Shown here: positions 1 to 9,609 of the stretch, one piece after another | How the letters are laid out: each line of letters begins with the position of its first letter | Numbering within the stretch: the stretch's first letter is position 1 | Source: JAGQKC01 sp965223675 | Lineage (GTDB): Bacteria > Nitrospirota > Nitrospiria > Nitrospirales > UBA8639 | NCBI GenBank assembly: GCA_965223675.1 | Contig: OZ245013.1 | Location: forward strand, 4,216,001-4,280,000 | Direction of reading: 5' to 3' | Length of the DNA stretch: 64,000 nt | Position numbers and translations under genes: made by a program | Notes under the pieces: generated by a model | What the model was told of the DNA's origin: nothing | The model's database searches: none | What the model saw: the letters and a program-made list of their open reading frames with translations, nothing else

Positions 1-436
1 GATAGTCCTCGCGGCTGCCGGGTTGCGACGCCTGGGATGGGGGCAGGAAATTTCAGAATACCTCTCCACCGACGTCAGTCTTCCAGCGATTGGGCAAGGG
101 GCGTTGGGGTTAGAGGGTCGTTCCGATGATAGGTTCCTGAAGGACCTCATGTTGCAATTAGAGGACATGACGGCTCGAGTGACGGTCAATGCCGAGCGAG
201 CGTTTTTGACTCGATTGGAAGGTGGTTGCCAAGTCCCAATCGCGGGACATGCCGTGATGAAAAATAATCAACTGACACTGGATGGGCTGATCGCGAGTGT
301 GGATGGAAAACGATACATTCGTGAATCCATATCTGGGTCTCATGATGATGCAGAAAACCTCGGTGTGGAACTCGCGGAACGTCTGTTGGCGGCTGGAGGC
401 AAACCCATTTTACAAGAGATTTATGGAACGGCATGA
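1..436 (+). CDS. hemC: Hydroxymethylbilane synthase, 3' part only
   Basis: The reading frame is open from base 2 to the TGA at 434-436, and the 5' part lies outside the window. The product polymerises four porphobilinogens into hydroxymethylbilane in tetrapyrrole synthesis. The visible part begins with an AAAGLRRLGW-type segment and holds LPAIGQGALGLEGR, typical of the domain 2/3 region. The C-terminal domain has the cofactor-attachment segment LEGGCQVPIAGHA, whose Cys carries the dipyrromethane cofactor in this family. The stop overlaps the ATG of the next heme/siroheme gene (ATGA), so the two are translationally coupled. Identification is secure; the true start is not visible. Confidence 0.95.
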   Translation, partial: IVLAAAGLRRLGWGQEISEYLSTDVSLPAIGQGALGLEGRSDDRFLKDLMLQLEDMTARVTVNAERAFLTRLEGGCQVPIAGHAVMKNNQLTLDGLIASVDGKRYIRESISGSHDDAENLGVELAERLLAAGGKPILQEIYGTA

Positions 437-2001
437 CACGCGAACCTGAAATCATAGGAAAGATCTTTATCGTAGGAGCCGGGCCTGGTGATCCTGGATT
501 GCTGACCTTGAAAGGTAAAGCCTGTTTGGAACAAGCTGATGTCGTATTGTTTGATTATTTGGCGAACCCGGTTTTGTTGGATTTTGTCTCGCCTGATGCA
601 GAGAAAATTTATGTGGGTCGACGAGGCCGTGGAACCTATAGCAGTCAAGAAGAGATTAATCATCTCTTGGTAAGCAAAGCCCGTGAGGGAAAATGTGTTG
701 TGCGTTTAAAGGGTGGAGATCCTTTTGTTTTTGGGCGAGGCGGAGAAGAAGCCGAAGTCGCGGCAGGAGCTGGCATACCCTTTGAAGTCATTCCTGGTAT
801 CACTTCTGCGGTAGCAGTCCCTGCCTACGCAGGAATTCCTGTCACCCATCGCACATTGGCGTCGACGGTGACGCTCGTGACGGGTCACGAGGATCCAATG
901 AAACCTGAAAGCGTTATAGAATGGCCACGATTGGCCACTGTCGATGGCACGCTTGTTTTTCTGATGGGGGTCAAAAACTTACCCCGCATTGTTGAAAAGC
1001 TTCTGGGGGAAGGCAAGAGTCCTGACACCCCGGTTGCACTGATCCGTTGGGGAACATACATGAAACAACAGACGGTAATAGGGACATTGGCCGGGATTGT
1101 AGAACAGGCGAGAACACATACATTACAGCCACCAATAGTCATTGTGATCGGTCCGGTCGTGAGTTTGCGAGACAAGCTGAATTGGTTTGAACAACGTCCT
1201 CTTTTTGGAAAACGTATACTGGTCACGAGACCAAAGCATCAAGCCTCAGAATTTTCTAGGTTGCTCGAAACGTATGGAGCGGAACCCATCGAATGTTCGA
1301 CCTTAGACATCGTGCCTCCCCGGAGTTGGCAGGAAACTGACGAAGCTATATCGGCAATACAGCGTTATCAGTGGCTTATATTAACAAGTGTGAATGGTGT
1401 TCGAGCTTTTATGGAGCGTCTTCGGTTTCATCGCCGGGATGTTCGAAGTCTTGCAGGTCTCCGTCTGTGTTGTATCGGCCCACGAACGGCTGACGAGGCC
1501 GCCTCCTTCGGTATTCAAGCCGATTTTATCCCTCATGAATATCAAGCTGAGGGTGTGATCGAAACGATGAAACAGGCAGGGGTCGCAGGACAGAGGGTGT
1601 TGATTCCTCGAGCAGAAATTGCCCGTGAGATCCTTCCTGAGCAGTTACGAGAGTTGGGGGCTATCGTTGATGTTGTTTCTACGTATCGTACTGTTACTCC
1701 TGAATTGGAACTTGCAGGCTTGAAGCAACAGTTGCAGCAGGGAAAAATTCACTTCATTACCTTTGCGAGTTCTTCGACTGTTCGGAATTTTTGTCAATTA
1801 TTCGAGAGCCAAGAAGAAATTGTTCAGTTAACCAAAGGAAGCACGATTGCCTGTATTGGTCCCATTACCGCCCAGACTGTTTCTGAACAAGGACTATCTG
1901 TTGGAATCGTTGCCGAGGAAAATACGATTCCGGCTTTGGCTGATGCAATCGTTCAATATATACAACCGAATAACACGGCTACAGAGATGTGCTCAGTATA
2001 A
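433..2001 (+). CDS. cobA-hemD: Fused uroporphyrinogen-III C-methyltransferase / uroporphyrinogen-III synthase
   Basis: The 522 aa protein joins two consecutive enzymes of the pathway. Residues about 8-250 are a SAM-dependent uroporphyrinogen-III methyltransferase (precorrin-2 formation for siroheme/cobalamin/heme d1): VGAGPGDPGLLTLKG near the N-terminus, LKGGDPFVFGRGGEE and PGITSAVAVPAYAGIPVTHR. Residues about 255-510 are a HemD-type uroporphyrinogen-III synthase, starting at GKRILVTRPKHQASEF. The start ATG overlaps the hemC stop by 4 nt. Such CobA-HemD fusions are known in several phyla, so this is not novel. Together with hemC upstream and hemB downstream it makes a tetrapyrrole locus. Confidence 0.95.
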   Translation: MTREPEIIGKIFIVGAGPGDPGLLTLKGKACLEQADVVLFDYLANPVLLDFVSPDAEKIYVGRRGRGTYSSQEEINHLLVSKAREGKCVVRLKGGDPFVFGRGGEEAEVAAGAGIPFEVIPGITSAVAVPAYAGIPVTHRTLASTVTLVTGHEDPMKPESVIEWPRLATVDGTLVFLMGVKNLPRIVEKLLGEGKSPDTPVALIRWGTYMKQQTVIGTLAGIVEQARTHTLQPPIVIVIGPVVSLRDKLNWFEQRPLFGKRILVTRPKHQASEFSRLLETYGAEPIECSTLDIVPPRSWQETDEAISAIQRYQWLILTSVNGVRAFMERLRFHRRDVRSLAGLRLCCIGPRTADEAASFGIQADFIPHEYQAEGVIETMKQAGVAGQRVLIPRAEIAREILPEQLRELGAIVDVVSTYRTVTPELELAGLKQQLQQGKIHFITFASSSTVRNFCQLFESQEEIVQLTKGSTIACIGPITAQTVSEQGLSVGIVAEENTIPALADAIVQYIQPNNTATEMCSV

Positions 2002-2090
2002 AGTGAGAATTGTGGTTGATGTACGTTTGTGACGCGTTTTCTATATCATTCATCTTTGTATAAAGGTTCTTATTACGGAGGAGCGATCTT

Positions 2091-2483
2091 ATGGTTCCAG
2101 TCAAATCATTTATGGTGTCTATTGAGAAAATTGTGAAAGTGGATCGAGACGTCAAGGTTCGCCAAGCTGCTGAGATGATGCGTGATAATGGTATCGGAAG
2201 TATATTCGTCACGACTGGAGACAAGATCATTGGAATTTTAACGGATACGGACTTAGTGAGACGGATTGTTGCTGCTGGGTTAGATCCTGCGAACACTGAA
2301 GTTGAGAAGGTCATGTCAGCTCCGATCTTGACGATTGAAGGAGATAAGACATTATTAGATGCCAATGATCTGATGGCTCGTGAGCACATACGTCATTTAG
2401 GAGTGACCAGTCACGGAAAGTTGGTTGGAATGATTTCAGTTCGAGATCTGGTTGTGTTTCTTACCAATCTTCCAAGAAAGTGA
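2091..2483 (+). CDS. CBS-domain pair protein
   Basis: The 130 aa protein consists only of two CBS motifs (a Bateman module), residues about 5-65 and 70-128. CBS pairs bind adenine nucleotides or similar ligands and usually regulate partners. Visible repeats are GIGSIFVTTGDKIIGILTDT and the second IRHLGVTSHGKLVGMISVRD. A GGAGG about 9 nt upstream of the ATG supports the start. It sits alone between cobA-hemD and hemB, with an 89 nt upstream gap. It is clearly paralogous to the CBS protein at 51099-51482 (shared MSAP(I/L)L and GMIS(V/A)(R/K)DL segments). The ligand and partner cannot be told from the sequence. Confidence 0.85.
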   Translation: MVPVKSFMVSIEKIVKVDRDVKVRQAAEMMRDNGIGSIFVTTGDKIIGILTDTDLVRRIVAAGLDPANTEVEKVMSAPILTIEGDKTLLDANDLMAREHIRHLGVTSHGKLVGMISVRDLVVFLTNLPRK

Positions 2484-2614
2484 GTCGTTCACCACGTAAA
2501 ACGATAGCATCATGCTGGTAAACTGATTGTATTGTTGAGTTCTCGCTTGCTAGAGCCTGCCTAAGGCTATTTGAGTTAATGAACAGACCTTTTATTGGTT
2601 AGCGGATTAGTAGT

Positions 2615-3598
2615 ATGGGATTTCCAAGGCAACGATTACGACGATTGCGCCACCATTACGTGCTTCGAGAAATGGTTCGCGAGACGGATCTTTCTCCGAA
2701 AGATTTCGTGTATCCGTTATTCGTCACGCATGGCAAAGAGCGTCAGGAGCCGATAGCCTCCATGCCGGGTCAGTTTCGGTGGTCGATTGATTTGTTGGTG
2801 AAAGAGGCTGTGGACGTGAAAGCATTAGGGATCCCAGCCGTCATTTTATTCGGGATTCCTCAGCAGAAAGATGATCGAGGAACGAGTGCGTATGATAAAG
2901 AAGGTGTCGTTCAGCAAGCTGTTAAAGCTCTTAAAGAGACGGTGCCTGATCTATTGGTGATGACCGATGTCTGCATTGATGAATACACGTCTCATGGGCA
3001 CTGTGGTATCGTTCAAGATGGAAAAATCCTGAACGACGAAACCTTAGATTGTCTCCGATTAATGGCAAGGTCCCATGCAGAGGCGGGGGTGGATCTGGTC
3101 GCTCCATCCGATATGATGGATGGAAGAGTTGGTGCGATTCGAGATGAATTAGACCAACTAGGTTGTCACGACTTGCCCATTATGGCCTATTCGGCCAAAT
3201 ATGCGTCAAGTCTGTATGCACCGTTTCGAGAAGCAGCCTCATCCAGTCCAGCTTTTGGCGATCGACGGTCCTATCAAATGGATGCCGCCAATGCTCGAGA
3301 AGCTATTCGGGAAGTTCAGTTAGATATCGAAGAAGGGGCTGATATCGTGATGGTGAAGCCTGCGATGTTGTTTCTCGATATCGTGAGAAGCATCCGTGAT
3401 GCCGTGTCGGTTCCACTAGCAGCCTATCAAGTGAGTGGTGAATACAGCATGATTAAAGCTGCAGCCAAACTGGGATGGATTGATGAACAACCTGTGATGA
3501 TGGAGTCACTGTTGTCTATTAAGCGGGCTGGAGCAGATATGATTCTGACCTATTTTGCCAAAGATGCTGCCCGAATACTCCATAACGAGTTGACATGA
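2615..3598 (+). CDS. hemB: Delta-aminolevulinic acid dehydratase (porphobilinogen synthase)
   Basis: The 327 aa enzyme condenses two 5-aminolevulinates into porphobilinogen. Both Schiff-base lysines are seen: K195 in IMAYSAKYASSLYAPF and K248 in DIVMVKPAML. The metal site reads DVCIDEYTSHGHCG at residues 118-131, so positions 120, 122 and 130 are Cys-Asp-Cys. In zinc enzymes such as E. coli they are Cys-Cys-Cys, and in magnesium-type enzymes mainly Asp/Ala. This mixed site is unusual enough to note. No good Shine-Dalgarno is seen before the ATG. The last 4 nt overlap ribF (ATGA). Function is certain; metal preference is inference. Confidence 0.96.
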   Translation: MGFPRQRLRRLRHHYVLREMVRETDLSPKDFVYPLFVTHGKERQEPIASMPGQFRWSIDLLVKEAVDVKALGIPAVILFGIPQQKDDRGTSAYDKEGVVQQAVKALKETVPDLLVMTDVCIDEYTSHGHCGIVQDGKILNDETLDCLRLMARSHAEAGVDLVAPSDMMDGRVGAIRDELDQLGCHDLPIMAYSAKYASSLYAPFREAASSSPAFGDRRSYQMDAANAREAIREVQLDIEEGADIVMVKPAMLFLDIVRSIRDAVSVPLAAYQVSGEYSMIKAAAKLGWIDEQPVMMESLLSIKRAGADMILTYFAKDAARILHNELT

Positions 3599-4578
3599 AG
3601 GTTACTCGAAACCTTCCGACTTCCACATCTGCGAATCATCCTGTCCTAACTATTGGGAATTTCGATGGCCAGCATGTTGGGCATCAAGCCTTACTTGCTG
3701 CTGTGGTTGAAATGGCACAGCGTCAACATGGTACGCCCATGGTCCTCACATTTGATCCGCATCCAACAAAAATTCTTGCTCCAAAAGTGTCTCTTCAGTT
3801 CCTGACGCTTCAAGAAGAAAAGTTTGCTTACTTTGAAAGGCTTGGGATTCAGGAACTGGTAATATTGGAATTTTCTCAACAATTGGCTAGGCTGACTCCT
3901 GAAGAATTTACCTCTAGAATATTGCGGGATGGGTTGGGTGTTCGTGATCTCTTGATTGGTGAAAATTTTGTGTTTGGTAAGGGACGAAGCGGGAATGTTA
4001 AAGATTTAACCCAATTGGGATCCCAAGCAAACTTTCGCGTGCATCCGATTGCGCCAGTCCGAATCGACGGTGATATAGTCAGTTCGACTCGAATTCGAAA
4101 ATTACTTCAGGGTGGTCAAGTGAAAAATGCGGCTCAATGCCTTGGTCGACCATATCGACTTTCGGAGCATGTGATTCATGGAGAGCATCGAGGGGCGAAG
4201 CTCGGTTGGCCTACCGCAAATCTTCGAATTGCTGCTAATCGGGTTATTCCAGCCGATGGAATTTATGCCACCATGGCATATGTGCAGGGTGAATGGCTGC
4301 CGTCAGTCTCGTATATTGGAAGTCGGCAGACGTTTGTTGAGGGAGAACGGCTGTTAGAGGTCCATGTGTTTGACCAAAATCGTTCGTTGTATGGAGAGCG
4401 AATTGGAGTCAGTTTTATTGAGTTTATTCGAGAGGATAAAAAATTTTTAGAAGTCGACCAACTACTCCATCAAATAGAACTTGATGCAAGACAAGCTCGC
4501 AACCTTTTAAAAAATTGGAATAAAGATTTTCTGAAACATGTGAAACCGCTATCAGTACAATCTACTCCCTGTAACTAA
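3595..4578 (+). CDS. ribF: Bifunctional riboflavin kinase / FAD synthetase
   Basis: The 327 aa cytoplasmic enzyme phosphorylates riboflavin to FMN and adenylylates FMN to FAD. The N-terminal adenylyltransferase domain (about 1-185) has TIGNFDGQHVGHQALL, TFDPHPTKIL, GENFVFGKGRSGN and the ISSTRIR-like VSSTRIRKLL. The C-terminal kinase domain (about 190-305) has GAKLGWPTANL and YGERIGVSFIEFIREDKKF. The start overlaps the hemB stop. FMN supply matters here because NqrB, NqrC and ApbE products encoded further along the window need flavin. Confidence 0.96.
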   Translation: MKVTRNLPTSTSANHPVLTIGNFDGQHVGHQALLAAVVEMAQRQHGTPMVLTFDPHPTKILAPKVSLQFLTLQEEKFAYFERLGIQELVILEFSQQLARLTPEEFTSRILRDGLGVRDLLIGENFVFGKGRSGNVKDLTQLGSQANFRVHPIAPVRIDGDIVSSTRIRKLLQGGQVKNAAQCLGRPYRLSEHVIHGEHRGAKLGWPTANLRIAANRVIPADGIYATMAYVQGEWLPSVSYIGSRQTFVEGERLLEVHVFDQNRSLYGERIGVSFIEFIREDKKFLEVDQLLHQIELDARQARNLLKNWNKDFLKHVKPLSVQSTPCN

Positions 4579-4593
4579 ATCGTCGTTTCACTC

Positions 4594-6018
4594 ATGAATC
4601 TAGAAACCCGTATTGAAAATTATATTAAGACAAAACAAATGTTGAGCAAAGGTGATCGAGTCTTGGTTTCCGTCTCAGGCGGGCCTGACTCTGTTGCTCT
4701 ACTGTCTGTTCTCATTCAAGTGAGCGAAAAATGGAGTCTGAATCTGAATGTCATGCATTTTAATCATGGGCTGCGGGGTAAAGAATCAGAGGAAGATGAA
4801 GTGTTTGTCACTCGCTTGTGTCATGAGCTTGGTATTCCTTGTTGTGTCAAGAAGTTGAATCTGAAGCCATCAACTAGTCTAACCCAACCATCTTCTCTAC
4901 AAGAATTGGCTAGAAATCGCCGGTATGAAATATTGACCCGTATGGCTTTAGAAATAGGAGCAAAGAAGATTGCCGTTGGACATACGGCTGATGATCAAGC
5001 GGAAACCCTGATTATGTGGATAGTTCGAGGGGCTGGATCTTTAGGGCTTTCCGGGATTCCGCCTGTGCGTGACCCCTATGTCATTCGTCCGCTGCTTGAA
5101 ACGAGTCGCTCAGAGATTTTGGGATATCTACAACGTCGAGAGTTGGAATATCGGACGGATTCAAGTAACAACAAACCAATGTATTGGCGCAATCAAGTCC
5201 GTCAAGAGGTAATGCCTATTCTTAAACGGTACAATCCAAACGTAACCAAAACGATTGCTCGTCAAGCTGATATCGTTCGTGAAGAAGAGGCCTATCTTTC
5301 TCAGCTCGCTCATCAAGCATTGGAACAGGTTCAAGAGGTCAAAACCTCGAACGGCTTAACCCTGAATCGCGACCGACTAGTAAATTTGCCGTTAGCCATG
5401 CAACGTCGCGTGCTGAGGATGGCTATTCGGGAAGTGTCAGGTACGACCCAAATGTCGAGTTTTGACACAATCGAGGCAGTATTAAAGCAGGTTGTCAAAG
5501 GTCGGTCGGGAGTTTGGGGCAGACTTCAAGACGTGTGTATTACCCGAGAGTATGAGTTGATTCGTTTTTCTTGTTCTCAGATGAGCATGCCCGCTCCACA
5601 ATCAATAAATCAAATGTATCAGTTTGTGGCCATTCCGTCTCAAGTTGTGTGGCCACTGACTGGACAAACCATGAATGTGTCAACCAGTCTAAGTTCGGAG
5701 CAAAATGTATTGAAAGATCTGAATAGAAATCGAGCGATTTTTGATGCTGATGCCTTTAGCCCGTCGTTAGTGCTCAGAAATTGGAAGGCTGGAGATTACT
5801 TCTATCCTTTTGGCATGGATGGCAAAAGGAAAAAACTACAAGACTTTTTTTCAGATGTAAAAGTGGCACGTTCTCAACGGTCGAAAGTTCCGTTATTAGT
5901 TGCCCCAGAAGGTATTATCTGGGTTGGTGGATATCGGACGGATCACCGATTCCGCGTGACTGAGGCGACACGAACGGTCCTTATGGTGGATCTGAGTCAA
6001 GCAGGATCCTCAATCTAG
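4594..6018 (+). CDS. tilS: tRNA(Ile)-lysidine synthetase
   Basis: The 474 aa enzyme ligates lysine to C34 of tRNA-Ile(CAU), using ATP, so that it reads AUA. The PP-loop ATPase signature VSVSGGPDSVALLSVL lies near residue 26. MHFNHGLRG and VGHTADDQAETLIMWIVRG follow, typical of the family. The C-terminal part has the TilS substrate-binding regions (NWKAGDYFYPFGMDGKRKKL). It starts 15 nt after ribF and stops one base before hpt, so it is co-transcribed. tilS-hpt-ftsH is a widely conserved order and supports all three calls. Confidence 0.94.
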   Translation: MNLETRIENYIKTKQMLSKGDRVLVSVSGGPDSVALLSVLIQVSEKWSLNLNVMHFNHGLRGKESEEDEVFVTRLCHELGIPCCVKKLNLKPSTSLTQPSSLQELARNRRYEILTRMALEIGAKKIAVGHTADDQAETLIMWIVRGAGSLGLSGIPPVRDPYVIRPLLETSRSEILGYLQRRELEYRTDSSNNKPMYWRNQVRQEVMPILKRYNPNVTKTIARQADIVREEEAYLSQLAHQALEQVQEVKTSNGLTLNRDRLVNLPLAMQRRVLRMAIREVSGTTQMSSFDTIEAVLKQVVKGRSGVWGRLQDVCITREYELIRFSCSQMSMPAPQSINQMYQFVAIPSQVVWPLTGQTMNVSTSLSSEQNVLKDLNRNRAIFDADAFSPSLVLRNWKAGDYFYPFGMDGKRKKLQDFFSDVKVARSQRSKVPLLVAPEGIIWVGGYRTDHRFRVTEATRTVLMVDLSQAGSSI

Positions 6019-6019
6019 T

Positions 6020-6562
6020 ATGACGCAGTTATTTGGTAAGCCCTTGGTGACTCAAGAGGCGATGCGAGCTCGGATAAAAGAACTCGGCAAGGAAATCACA
6101 CTTCATTATCAGCAAAAAGACCTGGTGTTGGTTGGGGTTTTAAAGGGCGCCTTCGTGTTCTATGCTGATTTGGTTCGCGCCATTAGACTGCCTCTTACAG
6201 TGGACTTCATGATCGTCAAGAGCCAACAACATCAAAGAAAAACATCAGGAAAAGTCAAAGTTCTTACAGATTTGACCGAAGAGATAAAAGGACGTGATGT
6301 GTTACTTGTGGAAGATATCGTTGATTCAGGACTGACCGTCCAATTTTTGAGAAAACAGCTGACAAAAAAGAAACCAAGAAGTCTTCAGGTTTGTGCGTTA
6401 CTCAGTAAGCCTGCCAGGCGACAAATTGAAGTGAACGTTGAATATATTGGCTTTGAGATTCCGAATCATTATGTTGTTGGGTATGGTCTGGATCATCAAC
6501 AACAATACAGGAATCTTCCCTATTTAGCTGTGCTTGACCCCAAGAGTATGGAAGAGTCATAG
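6020..6562 (+). CDS. hpt: Hypoxanthine phosphoribosyltransferase
   Basis: The 180 aa enzyme salvages hypoxanthine/guanine with PRPP to IMP/GMP. The PRPP-binding motif LLVEDIVDSGLTV is present near residue 96-110. VGVLKGAFVFYADL and DFMIVKSQQ are typical type I phosphoribosyltransferase segments, and VGYGLDHQQQYRNLPY forms the conserved C-terminal region. The ATG follows the tilS stop after one base. The neighbour order tilS-hpt-ftsH is conserved in many bacteria. Confidence 0.94.
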   Translation: MTQLFGKPLVTQEAMRARIKELGKEITLHYQQKDLVLVGVLKGAFVFYADLVRAIRLPLTVDFMIVKSQQHQRKTSGKVKVLTDLTEEIKGRDVLLVEDIVDSGLTVQFLRKQLTKKKPRSLQVCALLSKPARRQIEVNVEYIGFEIPNHYVVGYGLDHQQQYRNLPYLAVLDPKSMEES

Positions 6563-6673
6563 ACTCTGGCCCTTGGTTGTCAGTATCTCAATTTGCATGA
6601 TAGAATCTACAAGCTCTCATCTGTTATTGAAAGAGAGTGAAAATAGTTGGTAGGAGGTTCAGGAGGCTTTCGT

Positions 6674-8488
6674 ATGAATTCACGGGTCAAGAATCTATTG
6701 TTTTGGGTTGTTGTGTGTTTGTTTATGATCCTGCTCTTCAACCTTTTTACCGTTCCGACCAATCCGCCTGAGGAAAAGATTATTTTTAGCGATTTTATGG
6801 CCCATTTGGAACGAAATGAAATCGAGAAAGTCGAGATTAAACAGAATAACATCAGCGCGATCCTCAAAGATGGAACAAGGGTACGAACTTATTCTGTCGA
6901 GTATCCTGATTTAGTTAAAGTGCTTAGTGAACGTTCCGTCCAAATTGAAGCCAAGCCTCCAGATGATAATCCTTGGTATATCACGTTTCTCGTGACCTGG
7001 GGGCCCTTCATCCTTTTCTTAGGCCTGTGGTTCTTTCTGATGCGCCAAATGCAAATCGGAGGGAATCGGGCCTTGTCTTTTGGCAAGAGCCGCGCTCGCT
7101 TGCTGACTGAAGACAAAAAGAAGGTCACGTTTGCGGATGTTGCCGGAGTGGATGAAGCCAAAGAAGATGTCGTTGAAATTATTGAGTTTTTGAAAGATCC
7201 GCAAAAATTCCAAAAATTAGGCGGAAGAATTCCCAAGGGCGTGTTGGTTGTTGGGCCACCTGGGACTGGAAAGACCCTGCTTGCCAAGGCCATTGCCGGA
7301 GAGGCCGGGGTCCCATTTTTCAGCATCAGCGGATCAGACTTTGTGGAAATGTTCGTGGGAGTGGGCGCTTCGCGCGTACGGGATCTTTTTGAACAAGGGA
7401 AAAAACATGCTCCTTGCATCATTTTCATTGATGAAATTGATGCAGTTGGTCGTCTGCGAGGCGCCGGGTTAGGCGGTGGTCATGATGAGCGCGAACAAAC
7501 GTTGAATCAACTCTTGGTTGAAATGGATGGGTTTGATACGACTGAGGGTGTCATTTTGATTGCCGCAACGAATAGACCTGATGTCCTTGATCCAGCACTC
7601 CTCAGGCCGGGGCGTTTTGACCGACAGGTTATCGTGAACCGACCAGACGTGCGTGGTCGAGTCGAAATTCTTAAAGTGCATACGAAAAAAGTGCCAGTGA
7701 ATGAGGACGTCGATCTTGAACAAATTGCACGTGGAACTCCTGGGTTTTCCGGTGCAGACTTAGAAAATCTCGTCAATGAAGCCGCTTTATGGGCTGCTCG
7801 GCTCGATAAAAAATCGGTAGAACTTGTGGATTTTGAAAATGCCAAAGATAAAGTCATGATGGGGGCTGAGCGGAAGAGTATGGTGTTGAGCGATGAAGAA
7901 AAGAGGACCACTGCGTATCATGAAGCCGGTCATGCCTTAATGGCTAAGTTGCTTCCAGGAACTGATCCTGTTCATAAAGTCACGATTATCCCTCGCGGTC
8001 GAGCGCTCGGAATGACGATGCAGTTACCGATAGATGATCGTCATAGTTATTCAAAAGAGTTTCTTTATAACACGCTGGCGATCTTATTCGGTGGTAGAGT
8101 TGCCGAGGAACTTATTTTCAAGAATATAACGACCGGAGCTGGCAATGATATCGAACGAGCGACGGAACTCGCTCGCAAAATGGTCTGTGAATGGGGTATG
8201 AGCGATACACTTGGTCCGTTGACGTTTGGGAAGAAAGATGAGGAAATTTTCCTTGGACGTGAAATTTCCACGAGACGAGATTTCAGCGATCAGGTAGCTT
8301 TAGAAATTGATCGAGAAGTCAAGCGCCTTATTTTAGAATCGTATGAACGTACGAAGCGTATGCTGACAGAAAATATTCATACGCTGAAAGCTCTTGCTGA
8401 AGCGTTGCTCGAGAAAGAAGTCCTTGACGCTATGGAAGTCGAGGAAATTGTTCAGCAAACGTCAGCCATTCAACCCGCTGCTGTTTAA
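6674..8488 (+). CDS. ftsH: ATP-dependent zinc metalloprotease FtsH
   Basis: This is a membrane-bound AAA+ protease that degrades misfolded and regulatory membrane proteins. Two membrane segments are visible: LLFWVVVCLFMILLFNLF near the N-terminus and a second one around residues 98-120 (FLVTWGPFILFLGLWFFLM). Between them is a short periplasmic domain. The AAA module has Walker A GPPGTGKT, Walker B CIIFIDEIDAVG and the SRH segment ATNRPDVLDPALLRPGRFDR. The peptidase site is YHEAGH with GGRVAEELIF downstream. The start at 6674 is preferred over the longer frame from 6647 because AGGAGG lies 7 nt before it. The protein is then 604 aa, a normal length. Confidence 0.96.
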   Translation: MNSRVKNLLFWVVVCLFMILLFNLFTVPTNPPEEKIIFSDFMAHLERNEIEKVEIKQNNISAILKDGTRVRTYSVEYPDLVKVLSERSVQIEAKPPDDNPWYITFLVTWGPFILFLGLWFFLMRQMQIGGNRALSFGKSRARLLTEDKKKVTFADVAGVDEAKEDVVEIIEFLKDPQKFQKLGGRIPKGVLVVGPPGTGKTLLAKAIAGEAGVPFFSISGSDFVEMFVGVGASRVRDLFEQGKKHAPCIIFIDEIDAVGRLRGAGLGGGHDEREQTLNQLLVEMDGFDTTEGVILIAATNRPDVLDPALLRPGRFDRQVIVNRPDVRGRVEILKVHTKKVPVNEDVDLEQIARGTPGFSGADLENLVNEAALWAARLDKKSVELVDFENAKDKVMMGAERKSMVLSDEEKRTTAYHEAGHALMAKLLPGTDPVHKVTIIPRGRALGMTMQLPIDDRHSYSKEFLYNTLAILFGGRVAEELIFKNITTGAGNDIERATELARKMVCEWGMSDTLGPLTFGKKDEEIFLGREISTRRDFSDQVALEIDREVKRLILESYERTKRMLTENIHTLKALAEALLEKEVLDAMEVEEIVQQTSAIQPAAV

Positions 8489-8508
8489 TCTTGCCCTGGT
8501 CAAATTGT

Positions 8509-8528
8509 GGGGAATCTTCTCCCCTTTT
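8509..8528 (+). terminator. Possible weak intrinsic terminator after ftsH
   Basis: A 5 bp GC-rich stem GGGGA/TCCCC with a 6 nt loop is followed directly by TTTT, 20 nt after the ftsH stop. The stem is short, so termination may be partial. Confidence 0.4.
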
Positions 8529-8719
8529 AGCTCGCAAAGCTCATTTTTCCTTGATGAATTTGACCAGCGTATTCAAATACCCATATTCCCCCTTCAGTTA
8601 CCCCGTCTCTAGCAGAATTCTTGACAACGTCTCTTGGTTAGGTTGTTGAGTTATCAATAAGGAAGCATAGACGCCGAATTCTCATGCTCGAGTTCGTGTT
8701 GAAATAGGTTGATAGGAGA

Positions 8720-9583
8720 ATGAATAGCAAACATTTTTCCAACGACTTTCGAGCATGTGGTCAAAAAATTGACTTGAGTTCTCGCGTGCTGATCATGGGA
8801 ATTTTAAACGTCACACCGGACTCATTTTCAGATGGAGGCAGATATCTCGATCCAAGCAAGGCCGTCGATCAAGCCCTTACAATGATTGAGGAAGGAGCCG
8901 ATATTATAGACATAGGAGGAGAATCAACGCGACCTGGAGCGTTGCCCGTTGTTGAACAAGAAGAAATGAAGCGGTTGCGTCCAGTATTACGTGCATTGGG
9001 ATCTCGATGCAACGTTCCAATTTCAATCGACACGCAAAAAGCCTCGGTAGCGAAAATGGCTCTGGACTTAGGAGCCACAATTGTTAATGATATCAGTGCA
9101 TTACGTCACGATCCGCATATGGCAAAAGTTGTTGCGGAAGCCGGCGCGGGATTGGTGCTCATGCATATGCAGGGTACCCCTGAGACGATGCAAGATTCTC
9201 CTGTTTACGGGAATGTTGTCGATGAAGTGAAAGAGTTTTTTGCGAGACGTTTCGAAGTAGTTGCTGAAGAGGGTATTTCATTGGATTCTATTGTATTAGA
9301 TCCCGGCATTGGGTTTGGAAAGACAGTTGCACATAATTTGAAATTAATCAGTCAATGTGGTCAGCTACAGGAATTGGGGAGGCCAATTCTGGTTGGGGTG
9401 TCAAATAAGTCATTTATTGGTAAGATTATTGATAAGCCCTTGGAGGAGCGAGTAGGAGGGAACGCATCGGCTGTGGCGATTGCGGTTTTTCAAGGAGCGA
9501 AAATTATTCGAGTTCATGATGTTCATGTGATGCGTGACGTGCGCAACATGGCTGTCGCACTACGAGATTCTTCGAATGTTTAG
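8720..9583 (+). CDS. folP: Dihydropteroate synthase
   Basis: The 287 aa TIM-barrel enzyme joins p-aminobenzoate to hydroxymethyl-dihydropterin pyrophosphate in folate synthesis. Hallmarks are MGILNVTPDSFSDGG near residue 28, DIIDIGGESTRPGA, PISIDTQKASVAKMAL, INDISALR-like IVNDISALRHDP, LMHMQGTPETMQ and DPGIGFGKT. An AGGAG sits only 2 nt before the chosen ATG, so the exact start is less certain than the identity. The preceding 231 nt hold no gene. Confidence 0.95.
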   Translation: MNSKHFSNDFRACGQKIDLSSRVLIMGILNVTPDSFSDGGRYLDPSKAVDQALTMIEEGADIIDIGGESTRPGALPVVEQEEMKRLRPVLRALGSRCNVPISIDTQKASVAKMALDLGATIVNDISALRHDPHMAKVVAEAGAGLVLMHMQGTPETMQDSPVYGNVVDEVKEFFARRFEVVAEEGISLDSIVLDPGIGFGKTVAHNLKLISQCGQLQELGRPILVGVSNKSFIGKIIDKPLEERVGGNASAVAIAVFQGAKIIRVHDVHVMRDVRNMAVALRDSSNV

Positions 9584-9609
9584 CCAACGACCCTGACGGG
9601 GAGTCCGAC

